From Planctomycetaceae bacterium (lineage in GTDB: Bacteria; Planctomycetota; Planctomycetia; Gemmatales; Gemmataceae), in the NCBI GenBank assembly GCA_013823135.1, contig PNLP01000006.1, positions 124,001-188,000 on the forward strand: a DNA stretch of 64,000 bases. Direction: 5' to 3'. The position numbers and the translations under genes are program-made. How positions within the stretch are numbered: position 1 is the stretch's first letter; each line of letters starts with the position of its first letter. Below the pieces are notes generated by a model. That model had not been told where the DNA came from and made no database searches. It saw only the letters and a program-made list of their open reading frames with translations. This document shows positions 19,946-29,146 of this stretch, in pieces.

Positions 19946-20284
19946 TCACCTCCCACTGCAATCAGGGAGTTCGAGTTTGCAGCAACCCAGGTTCAACGCC
20001 TCGCGGGGAATCCCGGCGGCTTCCGCTTCCTCCAGCATGCCGGGCCGCAGGGAGTAGTGAACGAACCGACCGCGTTTCAACCCGCGGATCAGTCCCGCGT
20101 GTTTCAGCACGGTGAGATGGTGCGAGACGTTCACGGCCTTATCCTTGAGGCCGAGCATGTCCGCAATCTCGGTCACGTTGTGCGGTCCTTCTGCGAGGAA
20201 CCGCACGATCTTTAACCGCTCAGGAGCGGCAAGAGCGCCCAAAAGCACCGCACACTTGCGTGGTTCCAGGGGATCCTTGGCCAC
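19946..20284 (-). CDS. ArsR-family winged-helix repressor
   Basis: A 112-residue regulator. The GTG at 20284 has an AGAGGAAG ribosome site about 6 bases upstream. The sequence is classic ArsR: ALAAPERLKIVRFLAEG, helix-turn-helix around TEIADMLGLKDKAVNVSHHL, and the beta wing RGRFVHYSLRPG. Two adjacent cysteines near the C-terminus (LGCCKLE) plus a third (PDCSG) could form a metal or redox site. It starts 24 bases after the stop of the radical SAM gene, so it may be co-transcribed with it. Effector unknown. Confidence 0.88.
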   Translation of the reverse strand: MAKDPLEPRKCAVLLGALAAPERLKIVRFLAEGPHNVTEIADMLGLKDKAVNVSHHLTVLKHAGLIRGLKRGRFVHYSLRPGMLEEAEAAGIPREALNLGCCKLELPDCSGR

Positions 20285-20308
20285 AGTGCTTCCTCTGACT
20301 GAGATTAA

Positions 20309-22168
20309 TCACCCACCACAACCCGTCGGCCCCTTGGCCCCTTCCCCGCCCATGGCCTCAGCCATCACGCCGAGTTGCACCACACTCCGGGCCTGCTCCT
20401 TCTCCAGGTAAGCCCGCCCCTTTTTCACGTTCACGTGATCCCACGGCAATCGCTCCTCCACGGGGCGTTGCCGGGTGCGGTAGAAGTCCACGTCGATGCC
20501 TAGGTCGCTGAACGCCGACCACCACAGTTGCGGGTTGAAACATTCCTTCCAGCCGTCGAACCGGGCGCCACGTTTCCATGCCTCATACAACCCCGCGGAG
20601 ACACGCCGGTCGCCCCGCGTCAGGATCCCTTCGAGGAGGCTCGTCTCGATGTCGTGCTGCTTGATCTTTACCGCTTTCACTCGCTTGCGGCGGTGCATGT
20701 AGTCGCCTGCCCAACGGAAATACTCGCGGGTCTGCATACCATTCCACTGGTAGGGCGTGTGCGGCTTGGGGATGAAGTTCGACACGGACGCGATCACTTC
20801 CTTGTCGCGCCCGCCGAACTCGCGCCCGACGCGGCTGATCGTTTCTGCGAGGTCGACGATGCCGTCGAGATCGACGGTACGCTCTCCGGGCAGTCCGCAC
20901 AGGAAGTACAATTTGACGTGGCTCATCCCTTCCTTGAACGCCGCCCGGCAGCCCTCGATCAGGTCATCGTTCTTGATCGGCTTGCGAATCTGCGTTCGCA
21001 TGTCGTCGCGGGCCACTTCGGGAGCAAGCGTCAAACCCGCGCGGCGCCAGCCCTGCATCAGTTGCGGCACCGAACGCAGTTGATGATTCACCCGCAAACT
21101 CGGTAGGGAAACATTCACACCCAGTGGCACGAACACCTCGTGCATTCGCCGCACGAGTTCCTCGAAGTGCGGGTAGTCGCTGCTGGAAAGCGACAGCAGA
21201 CTGATTTCGTTCATCCCGGTGTTGCGGTAACTCTCGAGTGCGGCCTGCACGATCGTTTCAACGCTCCTTACCCGCAGCGGTCGCTTGATGACTGTCGATT
21301 GACAGAAGCGGCACTGCCACGGGCACCCCCGCATGATCTCGATGGCGATGCGGTCGTGCGGTGTCTGCACGAACGAAACGACCGGCTTCGTGGGGAGTGG
21401 AATCGCGTCGAGATCCTGGTCGATCGTGCAGCTTTCGATCTGCATGGGCACATCGGAGCGAGTGCGGTTCACCGTCGCGATCGTGCCATCGGCGTGGTAA
21501 TCGAACTCGTAGAACGCCGGTGCGTAGCCCCATTTGGTGCTGCCGACGAGTTCGGCAAGCATGTCCATGCGGCGTTCGTGGCTCGTGTCGCCCTCGCGGA
21601 GTGCCACTTCCTTGAGGGACATCCACTTTTCCATGACCCACGGCAGCGATTCCTCGCCGTCGCCAATGACGAACAGATCGACGAACGGTGCGAGAAGTTC
21701 CGGATTCTGCGCACCGGGGCCGCCGGCAACGACCAGCGGATCGGTCACCTTGCGGTCGCGTGAGAAGTGCGGGATGCCGCCAAGGTCGATCATCGTGAGC
21801 AGGTTTGTGTAGCAGACCTCGTATTGCAGGCTGAACCCAACGAGGTCAAACTCCCGCAGCGGCGTGTAATTCTCCAGCCCGTAAAGCGGTAGGCCGTTCT
21901 TGCGAAGCTCCGCCTCGAAGTCCATCCACGGTGCGAACGCCCGCTCGCAGGCCCACTGCGGATCGTTGTTCATGATCGTGTAGAGCACCTGCAATCCGTG
22001 GTGGCTCATGCCGATCGTGTACGCATCGGGGAAGCAGAGGCACAGCTTCCCGCGAACCTGGCGGTGATCTTTGGGCGTGGAGTTGAGTTCGCCGCCAATG
22101 TACTGGGCGGGTGTCTTCACGCGCGGCAGCACTCGCAGCACGGCATCTCTGAGCTTCGTATTCAGCAT
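20309..22168 (-). CDS. Cobalamin-binding-domain radical SAM protein (TIGR03960-like)
   Basis: A 619-residue enzyme. An N-terminal B12-binding-like Rossmann region (CFPDAYTIGMSHHGLQVL, VVAGGPGAQNPELLAPF, VIGDGEESLP) leads to a radical SAM core with the CPWQCRFCQ cluster motif near residue 300 and later LYFLCGLPGE. In many bacteria this family is fused or adjacent to a DUF2344 domain implicated in tRNA or rRNA modification; that domain is absent here and downstream. Start at 22168 is chosen because homology begins there. The reaction is unknown. Confidence 0.82.
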   Translation of the reverse strand: MLNTKLRDAVLRVLPRVKTPAQYIGGELNSTPKDHRQVRGKLCLCFPDAYTIGMSHHGLQVLYTIMNNDPQWACERAFAPWMDFEAELRKNGLPLYGLENYTPLREFDLVGFSLQYEVCYTNLLTMIDLGGIPHFSRDRKVTDPLVVAGGPGAQNPELLAPFVDLFVIGDGEESLPWVMEKWMSLKEVALREGDTSHERRMDMLAELVGSTKWGYAPAFYEFDYHADGTIATVNRTRSDVPMQIESCTIDQDLDAIPLPTKPVVSFVQTPHDRIAIEIMRGCPWQCRFCQSTVIKRPLRVRSVETIVQAALESYRNTGMNEISLLSLSSSDYPHFEELVRRMHEVFVPLGVNVSLPSLRVNHQLRSVPQLMQGWRRAGLTLAPEVARDDMRTQIRKPIKNDDLIEGCRAAFKEGMSHVKLYFLCGLPGERTVDLDGIVDLAETISRVGREFGGRDKEVIASVSNFIPKPHTPYQWNGMQTREYFRWAGDYMHRRKRVKAVKIKQHDIETSLLEGILTRGDRRVSAGLYEAWKRGARFDGWKECFNPQLWWSAFSDLGIDVDFYRTRQRPVEERLPWDHVNVKKGRAYLEKEQARSVVQLGVMAEAMGGEGAKGPTGCGG

Positions 22169-22230
22169 CGGGATAGCCCCGTAATTCGGCACAACAGGAA
22201 CGAAGTAATTGTAGCGGATGCAGAGAAGAA

Positions 22231-22260
22231 CACAGCCCATCCATTTACGGATGGGCTGTG
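22231..22260. terminator. Hairpin terminator
   Basis: CACAGCCCATCC and GGATGGGCTGTG form a perfect 12-bp stem with a six-base loop, followed on the plus strand by TTTGTT and on the minus strand by TTCTTCT. It lies downstream of the minus-strand gene ending at 22531 and upstream of the radical SAM start, so it most likely terminates the acpH transcript. Confidence 0.75.
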
Positions 22261-22530
22261 TTTGTTGGTCGCGCGAACTGTTTACTTCATTGCTTGGAAC
22301 ATGGACGGCTCACGGTGGTCTGTGTTTATACGAACGTTTGAGTTACTGGCCTCACTCGGATTCGCCGAGTGGTTCCGGGTTGGCCAGATACTCCAACGTT
22401 ACGTACGAACACCAGCCCACTGAAAGGGTCGTCCTTGAGTCGTGGAAGATGCCATCTGCTCGGACGACGCAACATCGTCCTGCTGCAACGCAGCGAGCTA
22501 AACCCAACCGCACAACCAACGCGATTGGTT

Positions 22531-23163
22531 CTACTCTGGCGTAGGCGTCACAACAAGCGACGTTGCGAATGAGCGGCGAGATTCTGCTGCGAACGCCATG
22601 AGTTCGGGATAGAAGGCGTGAAAATCGGCAGCAAGTTCCGCATCTGCGGCAGCAAGATCGGGGAGCGAGTCTGGAAGCCAGATCGCTCGCTTCGGCATGC
22701 GGTCCGCAATGATCTCCGAAAGTCGGGTGAACGCTCGGGTAATCCCTTCGATTGTCGAGTAACCCACAATGTAGTTGTTGTCGATAAAGCGGCGGATGAA
22801 CTCCTGAGCGCCGGGTGGTACGTCCGCGTAAGCGTCTTCCAGCACGCGATACGAACGCCCGGCGAACGTAGGCAGCGGCTCGGTTGTGAATCGCTGCCAG
22901 TCGCGTGCAAGTATGTGGTCGTAATAGACGTCGATTACAATTCCCGCGAACCATCCCAGTCGGCGCGACACGCGGCTTATGCTGCGATGAACCACGGGGT
23001 GCCGGTCGGTGAAGCCGTCGATGAGGCGATGCAGGCGAACGCCGAGTTGCACGTCGGCGGGGAGCAGAGCAATTTCGGGATTGCGTGCGAAGTCCGCGAC
23101 TATGCCGCCGAGCAAGAGCCCTGGTTCGGGATCAGCCAAGTGCAGGTGGGCAAGGAAGTTCAA
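22531..23163 (-). CDS. acpH: Acyl carrier protein phosphodiesterase-like protein
   Basis: A 210-residue AcpH (DUF479) protein, an HD-like hydrolase family that removes phosphopantetheine from acyl carrier protein. It begins MNFLAHLHLA from a TTG codon; this N-terminus is so conserved in the family that the TTG start is trusted. Other landmarks are GGIVADFA, RLHRLIDGFTDRHP and the FAGIVIDVYYDHIL histidine/aspartate block. It follows the Hsp70-like gene by 21 bases, suggesting co-transcription. Confidence 0.87.
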   Translation of the reverse strand: MNFLAHLHLADPEPGLLLGGIVADFARNPEIALLPADVQLGVRLHRLIDGFTDRHPVVHRSISRVSRRLGWFAGIVIDVYYDHILARDWQRFTTEPLPTFAGRSYRVLEDAYADVPPGAQEFIRRFIDNNYIVGYSTIEGITRAFTRLSEIIADRMPKRAIWLPDSLPDLAAADAELAADFHAFYPELMAFAAESRRSFATSLVVTPTPE

Positions 23164-23184
23164 CGGATCCGTCCTTGCTCGAGC

Positions 23185-24621
23185 TTATGCATCCTCGCGC
23201 TCGAAATAGAGACTCGTGCCACCCAGGGCACTACCGCCGCGGGCAAACGTCAAATCTAATTTAGCGATCGGGACATCAGCCATCGATTTCTTCATGTCGG
23301 GGCCGTGGATCTTCACGAACGTCAGTCCGGAAGCTTGTGTCGCGGCAAGCAGATTGTCGCGGAATGCCGGAATGATGCTGCCGCCACCGGTCAGGATCAA
23401 CTCTTGCAGTGCGCCCTTGGGAAGTTGTGGCAACGTGGTCACGAACTTCGTCGCCTCCTCAGCCAGTCGCTTCCCGAGATCCTCAAGGCAGGCACTCACA
23501 GCGTCGCCATCCGCCGTCCCGCCCACAAGCCCAACCTTACCGCTTCGATAACCCTTGCCACTGCTGTACACTGCGGGCCGAAAATCCTCCCATTCCACGG
23601 GAGTCGCCTTCCGGAGCCATTCGCCCTTCTCTTTCGGAAGTGCCGCAATCACACGCTCGTCGAGGTCACTGACTCCGAATGGAACCGAGTTCTGTGTGAT
23701 GTCGATGTTCGCATCCGGGTCGGAGGTGCTAGTGCCGTCTGGCTTCAAGGTGATGGCCGCCAGGTCCGTGGTGAACGCACCCACGTCGATTACGATTGCA
23801 CGATACGCCGGGTGGTCCGCTGCGGACTTCATCACGGTGATGAACGGTACCTTACCGAACATGTCACCCAGCCGAATGCGGCCCTTTTGAATCACGTTCG
23901 AGGCTTTGGTGAGAATGCCGACTGCGTTCGCGTAGGGTTCCGAAACCACTGGTGTATCGGGGTGAAGCGGCCAGCCGGCTTTGCCGAGCGCGTCCGTGAG
24001 GATCTTGCAGCCAGGGTTCGCTTCGAAGCCTTTCCCGTGAGCGAACGCGGGGACCGCGATCCGAACCGGGATCGACTCGTACTTCAATCCCGTTGCCGGG
24101 AGACGGTTGCACGCATCAAGAACCTGTTGGCGAAGCCAGAGAAAGAAGTGGGGTGCGAGTGATGCCGCGATCGTCCGCTGCTGAACCTCGGCTGAGATGA
24201 CACGCCCACCGGGTCCAGCGATCAGCGACTTCGCGGCCGCGACGAGTTGTTGCAAGTAGCCGAGTTGCCCGGCCGCAACTCCGTGCTTGGTCGCGAGCAC
24301 TTGCAGTTCGGGCGACTGCAACAGAGATTCGAGTGGCGACACCTGAGGCTTGGAACCCGGCACCTGAAAGATCAACTTCTTCCAGTGGCGATAGACCTCT
24401 ATCCCGCCGCCTTCGGTCAACCCCGCAGCGCGGTCACCGAACTCGGGTATTGCCTTGGTTCCGCGACGATCCACAGCCACGACACTGGGCAGGCAGAAAT
24501 CCACCTCACCCACGCCCACGCTCCGAGAAGCGAGGAGCGTGCTCTCGGCTCCGGGGTCGCGCCGCAGCGCGACCTTGGTGAACGCGCTGCCGAAGTCAAT
24601 GCAGAACACCCGATCGACCAT
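23185..24621 (-). CDS. Hsp70/actin-like ATPase
   Basis: A 478-residue actin-fold protein. Phosphate-1 loop DFGSAFTKVAL near residue 9, phosphate-2 loop DVGAFTTDLAAIT near residue 275, and the adenosine motif TGGGSIIPAF near residue 425 are all present. The substrate-binding half of a DnaK is missing and the length suits a DnaK-related or YegD-like ATPase. The gene directly upstream (9 bases apart) is always read with it and may encode its partner. Role unknown; protein quality control or complex assembly are possibilities. Confidence 0.78.
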   Translation of the reverse strand: MVDRVFCIDFGSAFTKVALRRDPGAESTLLASRSVGVGEVDFCLPSVVAVDRRGTKAIPEFGDRAAGLTEGGGIEVYRHWKKLIFQVPGSKPQVSPLESLLQSPELQVLATKHGVAAGQLGYLQQLVAAAKSLIAGPGGRVISAEVQQRTIAASLAPHFFLWLRQQVLDACNRLPATGLKYESIPVRIAVPAFAHGKGFEANPGCKILTDALGKAGWPLHPDTPVVSEPYANAVGILTKASNVIQKGRIRLGDMFGKVPFITVMKSAADHPAYRAIVIDVGAFTTDLAAITLKPDGTSTSDPDANIDITQNSVPFGVSDLDERVIAALPKEKGEWLRKATPVEWEDFRPAVYSSGKGYRSGKVGLVGGTADGDAVSACLEDLGKRLAEEATKFVTTLPQLPKGALQELILTGGGSIIPAFRDNLLAATQASGLTFVKIHGPDMKKSMADVPIAKLDLTFARGGSALGGTSLYFEREDA

Positions 24622-24629
24622 CAGTCACC

Positions 24630-25580
24630 TCACCTGGCGACAACCTGAGCCTTGGCAAGAACGTATTCGCCGTCGTCGGCTTCCTGCAACACCCAACCAG
24701 GACGGACGACCTTTGCGGCGCTGTTCGTGAACAAGCCCGCCCCGCCTTCGTGATACTTCCCGTCGAACTTGACCTCCTGCCCCACATCCCCGACCTGCCG
24801 GAACTCGCTCACGTTCCAGATCGCGGCTTCAAGAAACTGCCGCACCTCGGGCTTATCGGGATCCCACGTTTCCAGCCACGACGACACGAGCCGACGCGCG
24901 ACTTGCCGCTGGAAGCCAATCTCTTCAGGCGTCGAGGGGACCGGCTGCGTGCCGGGTTCGGCCGTTCGCGCAACGGGCACTACGGCTGCTTTTCGCTGGG
25001 GGAGTTCCTCGGGTTCGGCCCCCTCTGCTGCGAGTTCTTGTTGGAGTGCCGCGATACGCGCGGCACGCCGTGATTCGATCACTTGCTTCCACCGCTCGAT
25101 CGCTTCGAGCGTTACCGTGTCGCGCTTACGTTGCTCTGCGGCCTCCTTCGCGTGTTTCTCGACTGCGGCCAGCTCTTCGACGGTCGCGGCCTCGATCACC
25201 GGGAGTAGTTCCGCGGCTGCGGGCGGAGTTCGACGAACAATTTCTTGAAGGAAGCTGATTCGTTCCGCGAGTGGCAACCCGAGTGCTATCTGCTTCGCCG
25301 CCACGCCGACCTTGTCTTCAGGCAAACTCTCGACGACGAACGCGAACCCTGCGGCCGTGAGTTGCACAGTCGCGGTCTTCCCAATACCCACCTCGGCGAC
25401 GAGCGGCTTCGCTTCGTCCTTGATCCGGGCGATCACATCTTTGTTGGCTCCGGCCGTGCTTGCAAACAACGCTTGGTGTTCGCCCTTGCCGGTGAACCGC
25501 AACGGTACATCCGACGCCAGGAGCTTCTGTAAGGCCTGCTTAACGAGTTCATCCGTGTTGACTGCTGCTTTCTTCGCCAC
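24630..25580 (-). CDS. Hypothetical partner of the Hsp70-like ATPase
   Basis: A 316-residue protein I do not recognise. It starts at a GTG with AAGGAC upstream. An N-terminal globular region (about 1-110) is followed by a charged helical, probably coiled-coil stretch (roughly 125-190, rich in Glu/Lys/Arg/Ala), a Pro-rich linker, and a C-terminal domain with a beta-rich end (VKFDGKYHEGGAGLFTNS, PGWVLQEADDGEYVLAKA) that resembles a small SH3-like or GrpE-head-like module. Being 9 bases upstream of the ATPase gene, it is likely a co-factor or adaptor for it. Confidence 0.5.
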   Translation of the reverse strand: MAKKAAVNTDELVKQALQKLLASDVPLRFTGKGEHQALFASTAGANKDVIARIKDEAKPLVAEVGIGKTATVQLTAAGFAFVVESLPEDKVGVAAKQIALGLPLAERISFLQEIVRRTPPAAAELLPVIEAATVEELAAVEKHAKEAAEQRKRDTVTLEAIERWKQVIESRRAARIAALQQELAAEGAEPEELPQRKAAVVPVARTAEPGTQPVPSTPEEIGFQRQVARRLVSSWLETWDPDKPEVRQFLEAAIWNVSEFRQVGDVGQEVKFDGKYHEGGAGLFTNSAAKVVRPGWVLQEADDGEYVLAKAQVVAR

Positions 25581-25718
25581 GTCCTTGTCTCCACTGTCAA
25601 GAGTTTATCTTGTTCTCGCTTGCGTCGGACCACTTTTCCCAGAGTGCGCGGCTTTTCCGTCAGGCACAGCCGATACAATCGGATCGCTGGAAATGTTCAG
25701 AATATGTGTAAGGCGGCG

Positions 25719-26306
25719 TCAGAGAACGCCCTTCGTGGATGGGATGCCTGTTGCCCGCGGGTCGGGTTCCACAGCCACTCGCAGGGCACGGGCGCACGCC
25801 TTGAAGATCGCCTCAACGATGTGATGCGTGTTGTGGCCGTGCTGCAACACGACGTGGAGCGTCAGCAATCCCGCCGACGAAACCGCACGCCAGAACTCCT
25901 CGGCGAGTTGCGAAGAGAACGTGCCGAGCGTTTCCAATGGAACGTCCGCACGCCATACGAGGAACGGTCGCCCGCTCAGGTCGATCGCCGCGAGCGCGAG
26001 CGTCTCGTCCATGGGCAGAGCACAATCACCAAAGCGACGGATACCGGTCTTGTCGCCGAGAGCCTGCACCAGCGCCTTGCCAAAGCAGATGCCCACGTCC
26101 TCGACCGTGTGGTGCGCGTCGATGTGCGTGTCGCCCTTGCACGTCACGCTGAGGTCGAACATGCCGTGCTTGCCGATGTGCGTCAGCATGTGGTCGAAGA
26201 ACCCGACCCCCGTGCTCACCTCGACCTTCCCCGACCCATCGAGGTTCAAGGAAAGCTGGATGTCGGTTTCCGCGGTCTTGCGGGTGAGGTTCGCGGTGCG
26301 TGCCAT
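25719..26306 (-). CDS. hisB: Imidazoleglycerol-phosphate dehydratase
   Basis: A 195-residue monofunctional HisB, catalysing the sixth step of histidine synthesis. Metal-binding histidine motifs are intact: GFFDHMLTHIGKH, DAHHTVEDVGI, ALPMDETLA and GHNTHHIVEAIFKA. The phosphatase domain of the bifunctional enterobacterial enzyme is absent. Its ATG overlaps the hisC stop (TGATG), the tightest coupling in the hisD-hisC-hisB operon. Confidence 0.97.
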   Translation of the reverse strand: MARTANLTRKTAETDIQLSLNLDGSGKVEVSTGVGFFDHMLTHIGKHGMFDLSVTCKGDTHIDAHHTVEDVGICFGKALVQALGDKTGIRRFGDCALPMDETLALAAIDLSGRPFLVWRADVPLETLGTFSSQLAEEFWRAVSSAGLLTLHVVLQHGHNTHHIVEAIFKACARALRVAVEPDPRATGIPSTKGVL

Positions 26307-27352
26307 CAAAGAATCGCTCGGAGTTCGGAGAGTAACTTGTCGATCTCGGAGTCGCTGCCGACGGAGATTCGCAGGCCGTCGTAGCCGTCGTAGTTCATGT
26401 AGCGCACGAGGATCTTGCGGCGTTTCAGTTCCTCGTAGATCGGCTTCACGGGGCGGTCGCTGCGCCGGCACCACAGGAAGTTCGCATGGCTTGGCGTCAC
26501 GTCGAACCCGAGTTGCGTGAGCGCGGGCACCATCCGCTCGCGGGTCGCGATGATCTTGGCTCGTACAGACTGGAAGTATTCCTGATCCTGAATCGCCGCT
26601 GTCGCAGCGGCGAGGCTCAGCACGTCGCAGTTGTACGAGTCCTTCACCTTGAGGAGTTCGCGGATGATCTCGGGCCGTGCAACGGCGTACCCGAATCGAA
26701 TCCCCGCGAGCGAATACGACTTGCTCAGCGTGCGGCTCACGATGAGGTTCGGCAGTCGCGGCAGAAGTTCGAGGCCGTTCCACTCGGCGTAGTCGGCGTA
26801 GGCTTCGTCCAACACCAGCGGACTGGTAGCAAGCTCGTTCGCGAGGCGTTCGACCTCTGTAAGCGAGAGAACGGTTCCCGATGGCGAGTTCGGGTTCGGG
26901 AGGAAGTTCAGGTTCGTGCCGATCGGCCACTTCTCAGTGGGAAGGTGCCAATCTCCGCTGAATCGCACGGTCTCGAAGCGTGCTCCCTGAATCTCTGCGA
27001 GCGACTTGTAGAGGATGTAGCTTGGCGTCGGGCTTGCGATCAGCCCGCCTTCGGGGACGAAGGCCCGCGTGAGGATCGTGAGGATGTCGTCGGAGCCGTT
27101 GCCGATGAGAATGCAATCGGGATCGACGCCCAGCACCGTCCCCGCAGCGCGGCGAAAATCGTCGCCCAGCGGTTGCGGGTATTTGCGGAGTTTGTTGCTG
27201 GTGAGCGCGGCCTGAATGGCCTCGAAAACCCATGGACTGGGCGGGTACGGGTTCTCGTTCGTGTTCAGTTTGACGATGTCGGGATCGTTGAGTTGCTCGC
27301 CGGGAGCGTAGCCCTTCATAGCGAGAACGTTCGGCCGAACTGAGACATTCAT
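26306..27352 (-). CDS. hisC: Histidinol-phosphate aminotransferase
   Basis: A 348-residue PLP-dependent aminotransferase of fold type I. The N-terminus from 27352 gives the family-typical LNTNENPYPPSP, with PNPNSPSGT, LDEAYADYAEW, the PLP lysine block SRTLSKSYSLAGIRFGY and the late RISVGSDSEIDKLL. Middle gene of the hisDCB group: 13 bases after hisD and one base overlapping hisB. Confidence 0.96.
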   Translation of the reverse strand: MNVSVRPNVLAMKGYAPGEQLNDPDIVKLNTNENPYPPSPWVFEAIQAALTSNKLRKYPQPLGDDFRRAAGTVLGVDPDCILIGNGSDDILTILTRAFVPEGGLIASPTPSYILYKSLAEIQGARFETVRFSGDWHLPTEKWPIGTNLNFLPNPNSPSGTVLSLTEVERLANELATSPLVLDEAYADYAEWNGLELLPRLPNLIVSRTLSKSYSLAGIRFGYAVARPEIIRELLKVKDSYNCDVLSLAAATAAIQDQEYFQSVRAKIIATRERMVPALTQLGFDVTPSHANFLWCRRSDRPVKPIYEELKRRKILVRYMNYDGYDGLRISVGSDSEIDKLLSELRAIL

Positions 27353-27365
27353 CACTCGGCACTCA

Positions 27366-28790
27366 TCACTTCTTGGCTGCGGCAGCGGCGGGGACCTTGT
27401 CCACCTTCGGCTTGGGGCGAGCCTCCGGTCCGTTGTTGTTCGCACGAATCTCGACACTCGCGGCGTGGGCAGTCAGGCCTTCAACGTTCGCAAGGTAGAT
27501 CACATCCGGGGCGATGTCCTTCAGGCCGTTGCGTGTGAAACGCATCAGGCTCGTGCGCTTGCGGAAGTCGTTCGCGTTCAGGCCACTGGCCCAGCGAGCG
27601 GTGCCACCGGTGGGCAGCACGTGCGATGGACCGGCAGCGTAATCGCCGACCGCAACCGGCGTGAACGGCCCGAGGAAAACCGCGCCGGCGTTGCGAACTT
27701 GTTCCGCGAATGCTTCGGGGTCGCGGGTCTGGATGTGCAAGTGTTCCGGAGCGAGAGCGTTGACGCACTCAAGAGCCGACTTTTTGTCGGGAGCCAGGAC
27801 CAATGCTCCGAACCGCTCAAGGCTGTCCCGCGCCAGATCGGCACGCGACAACTTTGCGAGCTTCTTGGCGATCGACTCGTTCACTTCCTCGATGAGCGGT
27901 TCGTACCACGTCACCAGAACCGAAACGCCCGGCGAGTGCTCAGCCTGAGCGATCATGTCGAGCGCCACCCAGTCTGGGTGGGCCGCGTCGTCAGCCGCGA
28001 CCACGATTTCACTGGGGCCGGCGATGCAATCGATCGCCACCTGGCCGAAGACGTGCTTCTTCGCGAGCGCAACGTACTGGTTGCCGGGGCCGACGATCAT
28101 GTCGACTGCGGGCAACCCTTCCACGCCGTAAGCCATCGCTGCGATCGCCTGCGCACCACCGATGCGGTAGACCTCCTTGATCCCCAGTTCGTAGCAAGTC
28201 GCGAGCATCTCACGGTTGTACGCGCCGGTGTCCTTGGGCGGCATACAAACAACGATCTGCTCGACTCCGGCCGCCTGGGCTGGGCCGACGGTCATCAGCA
28301 ATGTCGAAGGGTACGCCGCAGCGCCACCGGGGCAGTAAACCCCCACACGGTCGAGTGGTCGGTACCGCAGGTGAAGTTCGTGACGCTCCGAGACTCGCAT
28401 CACGGCATCGCGGTGCAGGACGCCCGACTGAAACTGCACGACGTTGTAAAGCACCTGCCGGATCGCTTCGAGGAACTCTGGCGCAACGGAGGCGTGGGCC
28501 TCGGCGAGTTCCGCTGGCTTGACGCGAAGCGCGTCCGCTTTCAACTTCACCTTGTCGAACTGTTCGGTGTATGAGAGGACGGCCGACAGCCCCTTGTCGC
28601 GAACTTCGGAGCAGATTCGCTCGACGGCTCGGACGGGGGAAAGCGCCTCACCAAACACGGCGTGTGTCAGCTTTTTGCCGGCCGTGGAGACCACTTCAGA
28701 GTCGTACCGGAACTGGTCTCGGAGTTTGGTGATTTGAGCAGCGGCGTTGTTCGCAGTGAGGTCGATTCGCCGCAGCTTAAGGGAGGCCAT
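27366..28790 (-). CDS. hisD: Histidinol dehydrogenase
   Basis: A 474-residue zinc- and NAD-dependent enzyme that carries out the last two steps of histidine synthesis. Landmarks: YCPGGAAAYPSTLLMT, GGAQAIAAMAYG, the GPGNQYVALAK loop, AGPSEIVV, QAEHSPG with the zinc-binding residues, and GPSHVLPTGGTARW. The start at 28790 gives the expected family length; about 30 residues at the C-terminus are a Lys/Pro/Ala-rich tail not typical of HisD. First gene of the operon; its promoter should lie in 28791-29146. Confidence 0.96.
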   Translation of the reverse strand: MASLKLRRIDLTANNAAAQITKLRDQFRYDSEVVSTAGKKLTHAVFGEALSPVRAVERICSEVRDKGLSAVLSYTEQFDKVKLKADALRVKPAELAEAHASVAPEFLEAIRQVLYNVVQFQSGVLHRDAVMRVSERHELHLRYRPLDRVGVYCPGGAAAYPSTLLMTVGPAQAAGVEQIVVCMPPKDTGAYNREMLATCYELGIKEVYRIGGAQAIAAMAYGVEGLPAVDMIVGPGNQYVALAKKHVFGQVAIDCIAGPSEIVVAADDAAHPDWVALDMIAQAEHSPGVSVLVTWYEPLIEEVNESIAKKLAKLSRADLARDSLERFGALVLAPDKKSALECVNALAPEHLHIQTRDPEAFAEQVRNAGAVFLGPFTPVAVGDYAAGPSHVLPTGGTARWASGLNANDFRKRTSLMRFTRNGLKDIAPDVIYLANVEGLTAHAASVEIRANNNGPEARPKPKVDKVPAAAAAKK

Positions 28791-29146
28791 TCTGGGAACC
28801 TCGCGGTGGAAAGAGTTCACGAAATCGGTCTGAACTCAAACAACCGCCGGGAGCGGAACTTCGCAACCTAAGCCCAGCCCACACGGGCCAGACAGCCAAA
28901 CAATTCTCACTTCAGTTATACGAAAGCTGTGTTCGTTGAGCAAGGAACAGCAAGGTTTGTGCCCCAAGCAAACCGCGCAAGCTGTGACGAAGTTGCGGGT
29001 TATGACGAGGAATCCGATCTCACGGAATCTCAGGCATCATTCAGGCGATCATGAGGACAATTCAGTTGTACCGATTTTTTGGATAAGTCATTTGACACAG
29101 GTGCAGTCGTTGCGCAGGATTGCTGCACAGATGTATCGAACATGCC
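28791..29146. other. Intergenic region upstream of hisD, no gene seen
   Basis: About 355 bases between hisD and the end of the metallo-beta-lactamase gene. Expected to hold the his promoter. A small stem (GTGCAG at 29101-29106 with CTGCAC at 29123-29128) lies next to the end of the metallo-beta-lactamase gene. No his attenuator-type leader with histidine codons was found. Confidence 0.5.

Noticed and set aside
19791..20057. Plus-strand frame with a signal-like N-terminus (MQPLTTFLLILGLFGVG)
   Set aside because: No ribosome site, overlaps over 110 bases with the clear ArsR gene on the other strand, and has Pro/Ser-rich composition with no homology. Could be real only if shortened.
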